Below are positions 8,872 through 17,316 of a stretch of DNA of 64,000 nt, piece after piece. The stretch is from assembly GCA_963741985.1 (NCBI GenBank), contig CAVUKD010000002.1:1860001-1924000 (forward strand), in the 5' to 3' direction. Source of the stretch: Cryomorpha sp963741985 (GTDB lineage Bacteria; Bacteroidota; Bacteroidia; Flavobacteriales_D; Cryomorphaceae). Positions within the stretch are counted from its first letter, which is position 1, and every line of letters begins with the position of its first letter. Position numbers and translations under genes: made by a program. The notes under the pieces are model-generated. The model did not search any database and was not told the DNA's origin. It saw only the letters and a program-made list of their open reading frames with translations.

Positions 8872-8906
8872 GTATAAATTCCTGTGAACAGAAAAAAGGG
8901 AGAATT

Positions 8907-9350
8907 ATGCGTATTTTAAAAATATTGACAATAAGCACATTGCTTTCAGTTTCAGTGGCGGCAGCGCCGGGAGTTTTACCGGACGGAAATGAAATTTATC
9001 TCGATACATTTTTGGAAATAACCCATAAAAAGAAAGATGCCGCTTACTCTTGCGAATTGGTAGAGAAAACCGATAAAGGATATCATTACAAGGCTTATTT
9101 TTTATCGGGTGAGTTGAAAATGGAAGGCTGGTTTGCCGACCAAGATATGGAGGTCGAAGACGGCCCTTTCGTGTATTATTATCAATCCGGAAAAGTCGAG
9201 TCGAGAGGCGAGTGTCAGGAAGGTTCGAAAGTAGGAGTGTGGCAACGCTACAACGAACACGGAATTGCGAAACCTGAAAAAGTATACGAATCGCTTCAAG
9301 TAATGAAAGCAATTGAAGATGCCAAGAAATTGGCAAAAATGCAGAATTGA
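8907..9350 (+). CDS. Small secreted MORN-variant (YwqK-like) repeat protein
   Basis: A 147-residue protein with a signal peptide (about 1-19, ending VSVAAA). Residues about 60-130 contain repeats of the YwqK/MORN-variant kind, with G-x-W/Y-x-x-Y-x-x-x-G-x-x-x-x-G spacing: YFLSGELKMEGWF, GPFVYYYQSGKVESRGECQ, GVWQRYNEHG. Such proteins are common surface or periplasmic proteins in Bacteroidota and have no agreed function. The gene is monocistronic: a repeat and a hairpin lie upstream and an intrinsic terminator lies 25 bases after the stop. An assignment to a toxin-antitoxin system, as some YwqK labels suggest, is not supported by any neighbour. Confidence 0.78.
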   Translation: MRILKILTISTLLSVSVAAAPGVLPDGNEIYLDTFLEITHKKKDAAYSCELVEKTDKGYHYKAYFLSGELKMEGWFADQDMEVEDGPFVYYYQSGKVESRGECQEGSKVGVWQRYNEHGIAKPEKVYESLQVMKAIEDAKKLAKMQN

Positions 9351-9373
9351 TTTCTCAACGTTTGATGTTAAAG

Positions 9374-9410
9374 AAAAAGAGCTCCAAATTTTATTAGGAG
9401 CTTTTTTTTT
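9374..9410 (+). terminator. Intrinsic terminator of the MORN-type gene
   Basis: AGCTCC (9380-9385) pairs with GGAGCT (9397-9402), flanked by an A-run on the left and nine T on the right. This is a standard rho-independent terminator 25 bases after the stop at 9350. Confidence 0.85.
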
Positions 9411-9512
9411 ACTGTTGGCTGTCGATAAAGAAATAAATTCAATAGGGTTTTCCATTTAAATCGCGAGGTCTATATGGAAGAGGGGGACATGAGAATTCAT
9501 GTAAAAATGTAA

Positions 9513-9597
9513 CGTCATTTCGAGTGGATTCACAGCGAAAATGCACAATGTCTTAAAACTCGAAAATTGAGTCGCTGTGAATCCACTCGAAGTGACG
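9513..9597. repeat. Long inverted repeat, 25-base arms (GTCATTTCGAGTG family)
   Basis: Arms at 9513-9537 and 9573-9597 match at 24 of 25 positions around a 35-base loop. The outer part of the arm (GTCATTTCGAGTG) is the same sequence that bounds the element at 12085-12352. It lies between the MORN-type gene terminator and the 3' end of the dehydrogenase gene and could form a very stable hairpin on either strand. Confidence 0.8.
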
Positions 9598-9632
9598 TGA
9601 TCCGAGGTGAGTTGCACAAAGCAATTTATTTT

Positions 9633-10571
9633 CTATCCAAAATCAGCCAGAATCTTCTCAGCGAGAAAAGATGACAGTTTCACATAAGACTCCTGAGTCC
9701 AGCCTGCAACGTGAGGTGTGAGTATTACGTTAGGCATTTTGGTCAGTCTTTTGAAATCGTCAGGCAAAGATTCCAAAGAGAGTTTTTCAAAAGATTTCTG
9801 TTCATATTCGAGTACGTCGAGGCAGGCGCCGGCAACTTTTCCGGAAACGAGGGCATCTATTAAATCAACCGTTTTAACATGACGACCACGGGCTGTATTG
9901 ATTAGGTAAAAACTTTTGGCGCAAGCATTTATAAATTCCCGATTCACGTAATAGTCGGTTTCCGCGCTCAGGGGCAAATGGATGGAAATAATATCAGACT
10001 GATCTTGAAGATATTCGAAAGAAACTTCCTCAACATACGTAGGTGCATAGTCGGTTTTATACTTATCGTAAGCCAGAATTCTGCAATCGAAGCCGCTCAG
10101 TTTTTTCGCGAAAGCGCTGCCCATCGAACCAAAACCGATAATGCCAACCGTCTTACCAGCGATCTCTATTCCACGGTTTTTCTCCCGATTCCATTCTCCT
10201 TTGCGTACTTCTAAATCAGCCGTATTGAGCTTATTGAAAAGCATAAGAAGCATTCCAATGGCCTGTTCGCCAACGGCATCTCTGTTTCCTTCAGGAGAGT
10301 TGTAAACCTTTATTCCGGCATCGGCAGCAGCCGCCAAATCAATATTTTCGAGACCGGCTCCCGAACGCGCAATAAATTTCAGCGAAGTGCCTGCTGAAAT
10401 AAAATTAGCATCAATCGGCATGCGGCTTCGCACAACAATTCCATCAAAATCGGGAAGCATTTTGCACGCTTCTTCATAAGAACAGGTATAATTTTGAATA
10501 CATTCAAAACCACGTTTTAAAAGCATTTCTTCCAGAATCGGATGGACGCTATCCAGAAAAAGTACACGCAT
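9633..10571 (-). CDS. D-2-hydroxyacid dehydrogenase (SerA-like, no ACT domain)
   Basis: An NAD-dependent dehydrogenase of the D-isomer-specific 2-hydroxyacid family, 312 residues. It has the substrate-domain motif RSGAGLENID (69-78), nucleotide-binding GFGSMG (146-151), catalytic Arg228 in NTARG, a Glu in LDVLEYE (about 255) and His287 in LTPHVAG. It resembles 3-phosphoglycerate dehydrogenases of Bacteroidota that lack the C-terminal ACT regulatory domain, but the substrate cannot be fixed from sequence, so no symbol is given. The ATG overlaps the mgtE stop by one base (TGATG), indicating coupling to the magnesium transporter gene. Confidence 0.85.
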   Translation of the reverse strand: MRVLFLDSVHPILEEMLLKRGFECIQNYTCSYEEACKMLPDFDGIVVRSRMPIDANFISAGTSLKFIARSGAGLENIDLAAAADAGIKVYNSPEGNRDAVGEQAIGMLLMLFNKLNTADLEVRKGEWNREKNRGIEIAGKTVGIIGFGSMGSAFAKKLSGFDCRILAYDKYKTDYAPTYVEEVSFEYLQDQSDIISIHLPLSAETDYYVNREFINACAKSFYLINTARGRHVKTVDLIDALVSGKVAGACLDVLEYEQKSFEKLSLESLPDDFKRLTKMPNVILTPHVAGWTQESYVKLSSFLAEKILADFG

Positions 10572-11935
10572 CAGAGATTGAAAAAATGTTTAGCATAGAA
10601 AAAGTAGATGGTAAGACCTACGATATCATTCAATGTAGTGATAAACGGGCCTGTGGCGAGGGCAGGATCGACTTTCAACTTATCCAAAATCAGCGGAATT
10701 ATCGTGCCTAGTAGAGCTGCCGAATTAATAACTGTAAAAAGCGAAATGCTCACCGTAAGCCCCAAGGGAAGTGAATCGAGCACCAGCCAACCGTAAAGCA
10801 GAATACCAGCACCGCAGAGCAAGCCATTGAGGCAAGCAACTCCCAATTCTTTGAGCAATCTTTTGAAAAGTCCGTCGAGGCTCACCGTATTATTCGCCAA
10901 ACCCTGCACCACAATCGCAGATGACTGCACCCCAACATTTCCTGCCATAGCTGCGATAAGCGGAATAAAAAGCAATAAAGACGCTACTTTGGCAAGCTCG
11001 AGTTGAAAGATACCAATCACACGCGACACAAGGACTCCACCTACCAGGCCTATTACCAGCCAGGGTAAGCGGGCGCGGGTGAGCAGCCAGATACTGTCAT
11101 CGCTTTCCACCGATTCAGAAATTCCGGAAGCTAGTTGGTAATCCTTTTCAGCCTCTTCTTTCATGTGATCCACCACATCGTCGATAGTAATACGCCCAAT
11201 AAGTTTCATCTGAAGATCGACTACGGGCAGTACCACCAGATCGTATTTATCCATGATGCTTGAACATTCCTCACTTGAGGTATCAGGATAGACGTAATTT
11301 AGTGGGCTCTCGGTATAAATATCTGATATAAGTGTTTTTATTGAAGAAGATGAAAAGAGCAAATGTTTTAGTGAAAGCGTACCAACAAGAATATCCTCAT
11401 CATCGGTAACATAGATATTATATACCTGATCAATTCCTTCTGCCTGTTTGCGCATTTCTCTGATTCCGCGCGCAATAGTCCAGGATCGTTTTACTTTTAC
11501 GAGTTCTTTGGCCATCAAACCACCGGCGGTATCTTCATCGTATTTAAGCAGATCGCGGATATCGTCGCGCTGCTCCCGATCGGTAATATGAGAGATTACT
11601 TCGTGCTGTTTTTTTTCGGGTAGTTCTGAGAGCACGTCGGCGGCATCGTCGGAGTCGATATTGTCGATTACCTGAGTCGCAATCTCTCTGGAAGTGAGGG
11701 TTGCAAGGAGTTTTTCTCGATCGTCTTCATCGAGCTCGATCATCACTTCCGCCGATTTTTCAGCTTCGAGGAGCTTGAAAATATAGGTGGCTTCGGCGGT
11801 TCTAAGCCGGTCGAAAATCTCTGCAATATCGGCCGGGTGGAGCCCGTCGATTTCCGATTTTATTTGGCTGTCTCTTCCATTCGCGACTGCTTCGCGAAGT
11901 TCATCCAAATATTCTCTTGTAAGCTCGAATTGCAT
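10571..11935 (-). CDS. mgtE: Magnesium transporter MgtE
   Basis: A magnesium-gated Mg2+ channel of the inner membrane. The order is an N-terminal MgtE domain (about 1-125: LHPADIAEIFDRL, ISHITDREQRDDIRDLL), a CBS pair (about 130-255, with MAKELVKVKR and VLPVVDLQMKLIGRITIDDVVD) and a five-helix membrane domain (about 285-454, with AAMAGNVGVQSSAIVVQGL and the TGPFITTLNDIVGLTIYF pore segment). The start at 11935 gives 454 residues, matches the family N-terminus, and lies 28 bases behind a TAATTTTG -7 box. The frame is open to 12004, but the extension looks untranslated. It is followed directly by the dehydrogenase gene. Confidence 0.93.
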   Translation of the reverse strand: MQFELTREYLDELREAVANGRDSQIKSEIDGLHPADIAEIFDRLRTAEATYIFKLLEAEKSAEVMIELDEDDREKLLATLTSREIATQVIDNIDSDDAADVLSELPEKKQHEVISHITDREQRDDIRDLLKYDEDTAGGLMAKELVKVKRSWTIARGIREMRKQAEGIDQVYNIYVTDDEDILVGTLSLKHLLFSSSSIKTLISDIYTESPLNYVYPDTSSEECSSIMDKYDLVVLPVVDLQMKLIGRITIDDVVDHMKEEAEKDYQLASGISESVESDDSIWLLTRARLPWLVIGLVGGVLVSRVIGIFQLELAKVASLLLFIPLIAAMAGNVGVQSSAIVVQGLANNTVSLDGLFKRLLKELGVACLNGLLCGAGILLYGWLVLDSLPLGLTVSISLFTVINSAALLGTIIPLILDKLKVDPALATGPFITTLNDIVGLTIYFFYAKHFFNL

Positions 11936-11962
11936 AGTTCGGCGGCTTTTATTGAGCGCAGG

Positions 11963-11970
11963 CAAAATTA
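11963..11970 (-). promoter_or_regulatory. -7 promoter box for mgtE
   Basis: On the minus strand this reads TAATTTTG, a full match to TAnnTTTG, 28 bases before the mgtE ATG at 11935. It supports that start against the longer open frame. Confidence 0.45.
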
Positions 11971-12084
11971 AAAAAATGCCAGCCCTAAAGGGTTGGAAAC
12001 GCAAAAAACTTTCTTAAGCCATCGAATTGAGTCACGAATTTTGGATAGGCATAGCCATACATTGGAATTCGTGTCAGAAGAGAA

Positions 12085-12352
12085 CGTCATTTCGAGTGAA
12101 CTAAACGAAGTGCCCTCATGACCGCAGGGAGTAATTCGCAGCGATGACATTATTAAGTCAATTTTCTGAATATGATTCGCTGTGAATTTGTATCGAGAAA
12201 GGCGTGGCAAATGATGAAGAAATTCGAAGGCGTAAGAAACTTCTCGATACCCCCGACTAAGGAGCTCAGCGAAGCTAATTTTAAAACTAAATATCTCTAA
12301 ATCGCTTCGCTCATAAGAGCTACTAAGTTTTAAAATCACTCGAAGTGACATG
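12085..12352. repeat. Composite palindrome-bounded repeat, about 270 bp (MITE-like)
   Basis: Bounded by GTCATTTCGAGTGA (from 12087) and TCACTCGAAGTGAC (12336-12349), inverted copies of the arm sequence of the 9513-9597 repeat. Inside are further inverted pairs: TTCGCAGCG near 12135 with CGCTGTGAA near 12180, and TATCGAGAA near 12192 with TTCTCGATA (12241-12249). The 12241-12305 segment is an inverted copy of the 391-456 repeat. There is no coding sequence. The element occupies most of the mgtE to rsmA gap (11936-12397). Confidence 0.7.
12241..12305 (-). repeat. Dispersed repeat copy B (inverted copy of 391-456)
   Basis: Read on the minus strand, this gives TTAGCTTCGCTGAGCTCCTT followed by AGTCGGGGGTATCGAGAA, nearly the same as 414-456, with similarity extending to 391. 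It is contained in the 12085-12352 composite element. Confidence 0.7.
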
Positions 12353-12397
12353 CGAATAATAGTTAGTTTGAAAATCTATATGGATAAACCGATAACT

Positions 12398-13189
12398 TTA
12401 TTTGCCCTGAAATTTACGCACCTCTTCCGCAAGCGCAATAAATCGATCCGGCGACAATTGTTCGGGTCGCAAAGCAAGAATTTCGCTGAGGTGTTCCGGA
12501 AACTGATTTTCAAAAAGTCCCCTCAAACTATTTCGCAACGTTTTGCGTCGCTGGTTGAAGGCGGTTTTTACTACCATTTTCATAAAATTGTCCGAAAAAG
12601 GAAGCTCCTTCCGGGTATTTCTTTCCAGTCGAATTACTCCGCTTTTTACTTTGGGCGGCGGATCAAAAACATCTTCATCTACCGTGAAAAGGTATTCCAC
12701 GCTGTAGTAAATCTGGATAAGGACACTTAGAATGCCGTAGGGTTTACTACCTGAATCGGCGGCGATGCGTTGCGCCACTTCGCGCTGAAACATTCCCACC
12801 ATCTCCGGGATTGTTTCCTTGTTTTCAAAAATCCGAAAAAGAATCTGGGAAGAAATGTTGTAAGGAAAATTTCCGGCGATTACAAAAGGCCTTCCGCCAA
12901 AAATGGAATTGAAATCAATTTTTAAAAAGTCGCCTTCGATGATGTTGGGGTTCAAATCAGGCTGGTTTTCTTTGAGAAAAGCGATCGACTCGCTATCTAT
13001 TTCGATAACTTTCAGATCGAGATGTTTTCGCTCTAAAATGGCGCGTGTCAGAATACCCGTTCCCGGCCCGATTTCGAGTACGCGGTTGGTTTCATTGTGT
13101 CCGGTGATGGAATTGGCAATGCTTCGCGCAATTTCCGGTTCGGTGAGGAAGTGCTGACCGAGATGTTTTTTGGGTTTAACGCTTTGCAT
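12398..13189 (-). CDS. rsmA: 16S rRNA (adenine1518-N6/adenine1519-N6)-dimethyltransferase
   Basis: RsmA (KsgA) dimethylates the two adenines in the last helix of 16S rRNA during 30S assembly, using S-adenosylmethionine. Motifs are KPKKHLGQHFLTEP (N-terminus), SAM-binding VLEIGPGTGILT, the acidic motif II VIEIDSES, and the catalytic GNFPYNISS, the NLPY-type loop. The start at ATG 13189 gives 263 residues and the family's N-terminus. The frame is open further upstream to 13348, but that part is the overlapping DUF4286 gene. The 14-base overlap with DUF4286 suggests one operon. Confidence 0.94.
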   Translation of the reverse strand: MQSVKPKKHLGQHFLTEPEIARSIANSITGHNETNRVLEIGPGTGILTRAILERKHLDLKVIEIDSESIAFLKENQPDLNPNIIEGDFLKIDFNSIFGGRPFVIAGNFPYNISSQILFRIFENKETIPEMVGMFQREVAQRIAADSGSKPYGILSVLIQIYYSVEYLFTVDEDVFDPPPKVKSGVIRLERNTRKELPFSDNFMKMVVKTAFNQRRKTLRNSLRGLFENQFPEHLSEILALRPEQLSPDRFIALAEEVRKFQGK

Positions 13190-13496
13190 TTGCTTCGTGT
13201 ACCACGTGGAGTAGGGTTCGGAAAGCACCGAATTTACCGTTATATCTTTGCTGATGCTCGGCCTGAAGTTTTGGTGCAAACTCCTTTTGGTAGCGGTCGT
13301 AGTCTTCCATATTCCGCGCAAAATACTGGATGCTGTATGCTTTGCCACCTTCTTCTTCTGCCAGAATGCGCGCTATTTTGCTTTCCACAAACATCCCCGT
13401 TGCCAGCATATCCGGGATATGGACTTCTTTCATCCATTTCAGCCATTCTTCGTGTACTTGGGAGTCGATATTTATGGTCACGTTGTATAAAATCAT
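13176..13496 (-). CDS. DUF4286 family protein
   Basis: A 106-residue protein matching the DUF4286 family of small Bacteroidota proteins. Its N-terminus is MILYNVTINID, followed by EEWLKWMKEVHIPDMLATG and later YSIQYFARNMEDYDRYQKEFAPKLQAEH. The pattern suggests a ferredoxin-like, dimeric alpha-beta barrel fold. The function is unknown. Neighbourhood with rsmA (14-base overlap) is common in this phylum. A TACCTTTG -7 box lies 37 bases before the ATG. Confidence 0.85.
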   Translation of the reverse strand: MILYNVTINIDSQVHEEWLKWMKEVHIPDMLATGMFVESKIARILAEEEGGKAYSIQYFARNMEDYDRYQKEFAPKLQAEHQQRYNGKFGAFRTLLHVVHEANAKR

Positions 13497-13533
13497 TGTT
13501 GGGTAGATTTTGCAATCATTTTTTTTTCAGGTG

Positions 13534-13541
13534 CAAAGGTA
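13534..13541 (-). promoter_or_regulatory. -7 promoter box for DUF4286-rsmA
   Basis: Read on the minus strand, this is TACCTTTG, a perfect TAnnTTTG match, 38 bases upstream of the ATG at 13496. Confidence 0.45.
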
Positions 13542-13685
13542 CGGGAATGGATGGGAATTGCGTTTTTGGTTTTTATCTTATCGTGATTGATTCGGAAAAT
13601 ACCTTTTCTGGAAAAAAGAAAAAGCAGCACTTTGCGAACTGCTTTTCCAATTATGAGAATTGTAAACTTTTATCCTTTTATAGAT

Positions 13686-16076
13686 TTAATTTTTGATCAT
13701 CTTTTTTGTCAACAATTGTCCATTGGCATAAAGCGTGTAAAAATATACTCCGGGAGCAAATCCTGTTCCGTCCCATACAGCACTATGTTCACCTTGTGTC
13801 ATCTGCGCATCGATCAATCGCTCAAGCGGACGACCGGTTGCATCGGTTATTTCGAGAATTACCGCTGCAGACTCAGGAATTGAGAATTCGATTCGTGTTT
13901 GATTTGTAAATGGATTGGGAATATTTTGTCCGAGTTTCATTTCCTTACCTCCACTTGGTGCGATTGCACCGGTCGATCCATTTGTGGGGCAGTCGCAGCA
14001 TTTAGCTGTTTTGGCTTGCATAGCTTGCACCGACTCCAGCATCGTTGCCATCTGACTTTGCATTTCCTGAAGTTGGTTGGCTTGGGTTTCAAGTTGCGCT
14101 TCCATGTCGGCTATTTGGTTATTCTGATTGGTTATTAATGCCGCTTGATCAGTTACCCCAGCGTTTTGTTCTTGGAAGCCCGCTATTAAAATAGCAATCA
14201 AATCATTGTATCTCACCGATTTAATTGTTAATTCTTCTCTCGTTATATTTCCCAATGAGTCTATTTGAAGAGGTAATACAGCATTTTTCACAAGCTCCGG
14301 CAGTACCGACTCCAACTCCTGAGCAATAAGACCGTACTATTTTGTTGAACTTAGCGTCAAACTCTCATTGTCTTGAAAATAAAACGACTTTGGATTCAAG
14401 GAATTCAGTATTTCAGAGGCATTTGGTATTTCTTGAATATCTTCTTTAATACCCTCATCACTACTAGAGTACACACCGGTTGTGTATACATCTCCATTAA
14501 AATACCCAGCCCAATTAGCACCTGTTGAACTTGTACAAGTTTCGCCATAGATCGCATAATTATTAGTGGCACCGCAGGCTCTTGCATAAACCCCAAAGTT
14601 ATTCAGGGCAGCATTCTGAAAAGAAGACGTTGATGTCGCCAGAATTCCATAATTTTGGGATGTTGAACCGCTGCTTGCTCCACCTACTGCTATTTGAGAT
14701 CCAACGTTTAATGCACTCCCATTAGCAATAATATTCAAATGATTTCCTATATTGACACCAGTGTTGCCATCATTCATCAGAGTGTAATTTCCATAATTTG
14801 CCGATACTCCACCCCCTACTTCAGTCCAACGTCCCCAATTTACATAGTTGGCAGGATTTTGTGAATAAACTACGGCTTTAATTCCAATGGAGCCAGTATT
14901 TGCATTGTGCTCATAGGAATATACATCAAGTTTAGCTCCGGCGGAATATCCGGCAATTCCAATACCAACCTTTCCGGCAGGGAAACCATTTGTACCTGTT
15001 CCAGTCCAAACGTTAGTTCCGTCTGTATTCCAATCTAAATCGCCACCGGCAGGTAGCCATTCCCCAGTACCCGATAAGAATTGAGTATTATCATTTGGAA
15101 AATCAATTCGCCCCAAAAATTGATCAGCGGGTCCATTATTTACATCATCAACTTGGTAGCCAATAATTAATGTAGAAGGAACACTATCTCTTAATTGACG
15201 AATTCTTGTAAGACCACCAACATCCAAAAATGTACCGAGCGATGGATCGGTAAGATTCGCTGGGTCATCAAGAAAACCTATTGCAACTGCCTTTTGATCC
15301 CCATTCAATTGTGGAAGTAGATGCAAATTACCTTGTGCGGAAACCTGGAAATCTGCATTCGTTCCAAAATTGACATTTGTGTTTCTGTTGTAGGTAATTC
15401 GAAATTGGGGTTGAGAGTCATTTCTACGAATTACATCTAAAGCGCGCTGAGGCAAGTATAAATTATTCCACATCGGACCTACACCCATACGTGCATCACC
15501 CGTCATTCTGGCGACTTCAATTCCATCGTAGTCATAAGGATTAAGCGGATCCGTGCTGTATGATGTCGAACCAGTACCTCTATCAGTAAAAAGAAAGCGG
15601 AGTACATCCGGACCTATACTACTCTGAGCGGCATTGTCTGACCAAGAAATTACTGCATCTGTAATATCCTGTGAATTTCGCTTCGGACCGACATACATTA
15701 AGTCCCCATTATCTGTAAAAGTAATACCCGGCCTCATCCAGTCGCGGTAGCCAAATTGCTGTGAAACAGGTCCAGATGGCGTATTAAATTCTCCATTCAA
15801 ATGTAGCAAAGAGTAGGGTTGTTCATGTGTGAACCAATTGGGATCCATACTCAATCCCAGAAATCCATTGTTGTTAATGACATAACCGTCAACGTTATTC
15901 GTTCCCGTTTTTGTCAATTGCATCCGGAGAATACTGTTGGTTTTGAAATCGAGATTCTGAGCTCCATTCCAGCCCAGATAGGCACCACCAGATGGATTGT
16001 TATTGCCTACAGATGTCTGTCCGAGAGTAATTTCTGATAGAAATAACCCAATCATAAGAAATATTAACTTCTTCAT
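13686..16076 (-). pseudogene. T9SS cargo protein with S74-type chaperone domain, interrupted by an in-frame amber codon
   Basis: One frame runs from ATG 16076 to the stop near 13686 and is broken only by a TAG at 14337-14339. Upstream of it are 579 residues: a signal peptide (about 1-19, ending EITLGQ) and a long beta-rich tail-fibre-like region. They end at the start of an intramolecular chaperone (Peptidase S74-like) domain, SSSDEGIKEDIQEI and ILNSLNPKSFYF. After it, the same domain continues as YGLIAQELESVLPELV, followed by a coiled coil (about 90 residues, Gln-rich) and a type A T9SS sorting domain (LGQNIPNPFTNQTRIEFSIP to the final KKMIKN). The TAG falls where a Gln or similar codon is expected. 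It could be a real nonsense mutation, a sequencing error, or, less likely, readthrough. Confidence 0.8.
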
Positions 16077-17062
16077 CTTTTTATAATTTTTGTATGATAA
16101 ATAATATTATCGTCCAATTCCAATTGAAGTAAATATATTCCTGATGCCCATTGATTACTATTAATAATAATATTTCGATCGTGATTAAATTCTTGATATA
16201 TTAACTTTCCTGAAAGCTCATAAATAAGGATATTTTCAATTTCATAAAGTGAACTTCTAATTGAAAACGTTTCATCTACTGGGTTTGGAAAGACATCAAT
16301 ATCAATTGTCTGATCATTTTGATGAGTATTTAATAAATACTCACAATCAGCGGGGTCTTTAGAAATACACACATTATCAATGTAATAAAGAGCGTAACAC
16401 TCGTTCAGCACATTTTCAGGATTGCCCTGTTGAAGTGTGTCCGTATGAGCATCATCGTAAAAATTGCCTAATGCAATCCAATTATAAGCTTGATCTGCTG
16501 TAAACCACCCCTCCACCAAATGCCAATTCGTAGTATCCGTAAACATCTCATTGTATTCGATATCCGCGGTGTTTTGGGGTGTGTATGGATTAGAATCAAA
16601 ACTGTACGTCGGATCATTAAAAAATTTTAGTCCAAAATGATCAGTAGAACATCTCCAATCAGCCAAAACTCCACCATCACAATGTGAAATGAAGAACATT
16701 ACATAATATTGATCATTAACTGTTAAAGGGGGTATTGAAGTCGCAATGTACTCCCTTTCATTTACGGTCGTATGTGTAAAAGTAATAACGCCAGCGTAGG
16801 CGTTTCCGCTAACGGAGTATTGATAACCCCAAGCATTATGAGGGACTCCTGCGGTACCTAATCCTTCATTATTGCAACTGTTAAAATAGTCAGGACTTAC
16901 TGAAAATGAATACCAATCCACCACTTGAGTTTGAAACTCAGCAGTACTTTGCGGACAATCCAGATACTCTTCAAAACTCGGATTAGAAACCAGATTTTGT
17001 GCATGGATAGTAACAGCAATAAATACTGCCAAAATAAATGGGCAAAAGGAATAATACTTCAT
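16073..17062 (-). CDS. Secreted protein with type A T9SS sorting domain
   Basis: A 329-residue protein with a signal peptide (about 1-21, ending TIHAQ). The N-terminal beta-sandwich-like domain begins NLVSNPSFEEYLDCPQS, a start often seen in Bacteroidota surface proteins, and has several cysteines. The C-terminal sorting domain (about 250-329) has DVFPNPVDETFSI, ELSGKLIYQ and ASGIYLLQLELDDN, so the protein is probably exported across the outer membrane by T9SS. Its specific function is unknown. Its stop overlaps the start of the interrupted S74-type gene by four bases (ATGA), so the two form an operon. Confidence 0.82.
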   Translation of the reverse strand: MKYYSFCPFILAVFIAVTIHAQNLVSNPSFEEYLDCPQSTAEFQTQVVDWYSFSVSPDYFNSCNNEGLGTAGVPHNAWGYQYSVSGNAYAGVITFTHTTVNEREYIATSIPPLTVNDQYYVMFFISHCDGGVLADWRCSTDHFGLKFFNDPTYSFDSNPYTPQNTADIEYNEMFTDTTNWHLVEGWFTADQAYNWIALGNFYDDAHTDTLQQGNPENVLNECYALYYIDNVCISKDPADCEYLLNTHQNDQTIDIDVFPNPVDETFSIRSSLYEIENILIYELSGKLIYQEFNHDRNIIINSNQWASGIYLLQLELDDNIIYHTKIIKR

Positions 17063-17172
17063 AAGGTAAAAATTGGATGAATCCCTTTCAGGCAGGGAGA
17101 GACCGTCTTATTGTCGCAAAGACAGACGTGTCGCGATTAGGTTCGTGGCAATAGCCTGTAGTTGACAATCTA

Positions 17173-17203
17173 TTGATTGCCTCATACAATTAATATATCT
17201 TTG
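17173..17203 (+). promoter_or_regulatory. Promoter of the candidate small RNA
   Basis: TTG at 17173-17175, a 20-base spacer, and TATCTTTG at 17196-17203 match the Bacteroidota sigma factor consensus (TTG, about 19-21 bases, TAnnTTTG). This is the best two-box promoter I found in the window. Transcription would start near 17210 on the plus strand, where there is no open frame. Confidence 0.6.
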
Positions 17204-17209
17204 TCACTT

Positions 17210-17280
17210 CATAATCACCTCCTTTTTACGATAGGGTGGTTATTGATTTACCGGGGTGTTTGCGCACTCCGGTTTTTTTT
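17210..17280 (+). ncRNA. Candidate small RNA carrying an anti-Shine-Dalgarno sequence
   Basis: A unit of about 70 bases: promoter just upstream, a first hairpin with AATCACC (17213-17219) pairing GGTGGTT (17235-17241), and a terminator hairpin. The left arm and loop contain CACCTCCTTT (17216-17225), the same as the 3' tail of 16S rRNA in this phylum. There is no open reading frame. It is a candidate only: no family was recognised, and I cannot test conservation. Confidence 0.45.
17250..17280 (+). terminator. Intrinsic terminator
   Basis: ACCGGGGTG (17250-17258) pairs with CACTCCGGT (17265-17273) with one G-T pair, followed by eight T. It is directed along the plus strand, where the nearest gene upstream is on the other strand, so it must serve a small transcript. 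Confidence 0.8.
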
Positions 17281-17316
17281 AAAAGGATATTTTTCTTTTT
17301 GTCTAAATATCCTTTT
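17281..17316. repeat. Perfect 12-base inverted repeat after the terminator
   Basis: AAAAGGATATTT (17281-17292) and AAATATCCTTTT (17305-17316) are exact inverted copies. This may be a second, backup terminator. The remaining stretch to pheT (17317-17716) is AT-rich and I see nothing further in it. Confidence 0.45.

Noticed and set aside
13097..13696. 199-codon open frame opposite rsmA and DUF4286
   Set aside because: A shadow frame antisense to two well-supported genes, with a Cys/Phe-rich composition untypical of protein.
13686..14315. Separate gene with coiled coil and sorting domain
   Set aside because: It is in the same frame as the upstream 579-codon part, lacks a signal peptide, and starts in the middle of a chaperone domain. 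It is treated as the downstream part of one interrupted gene.
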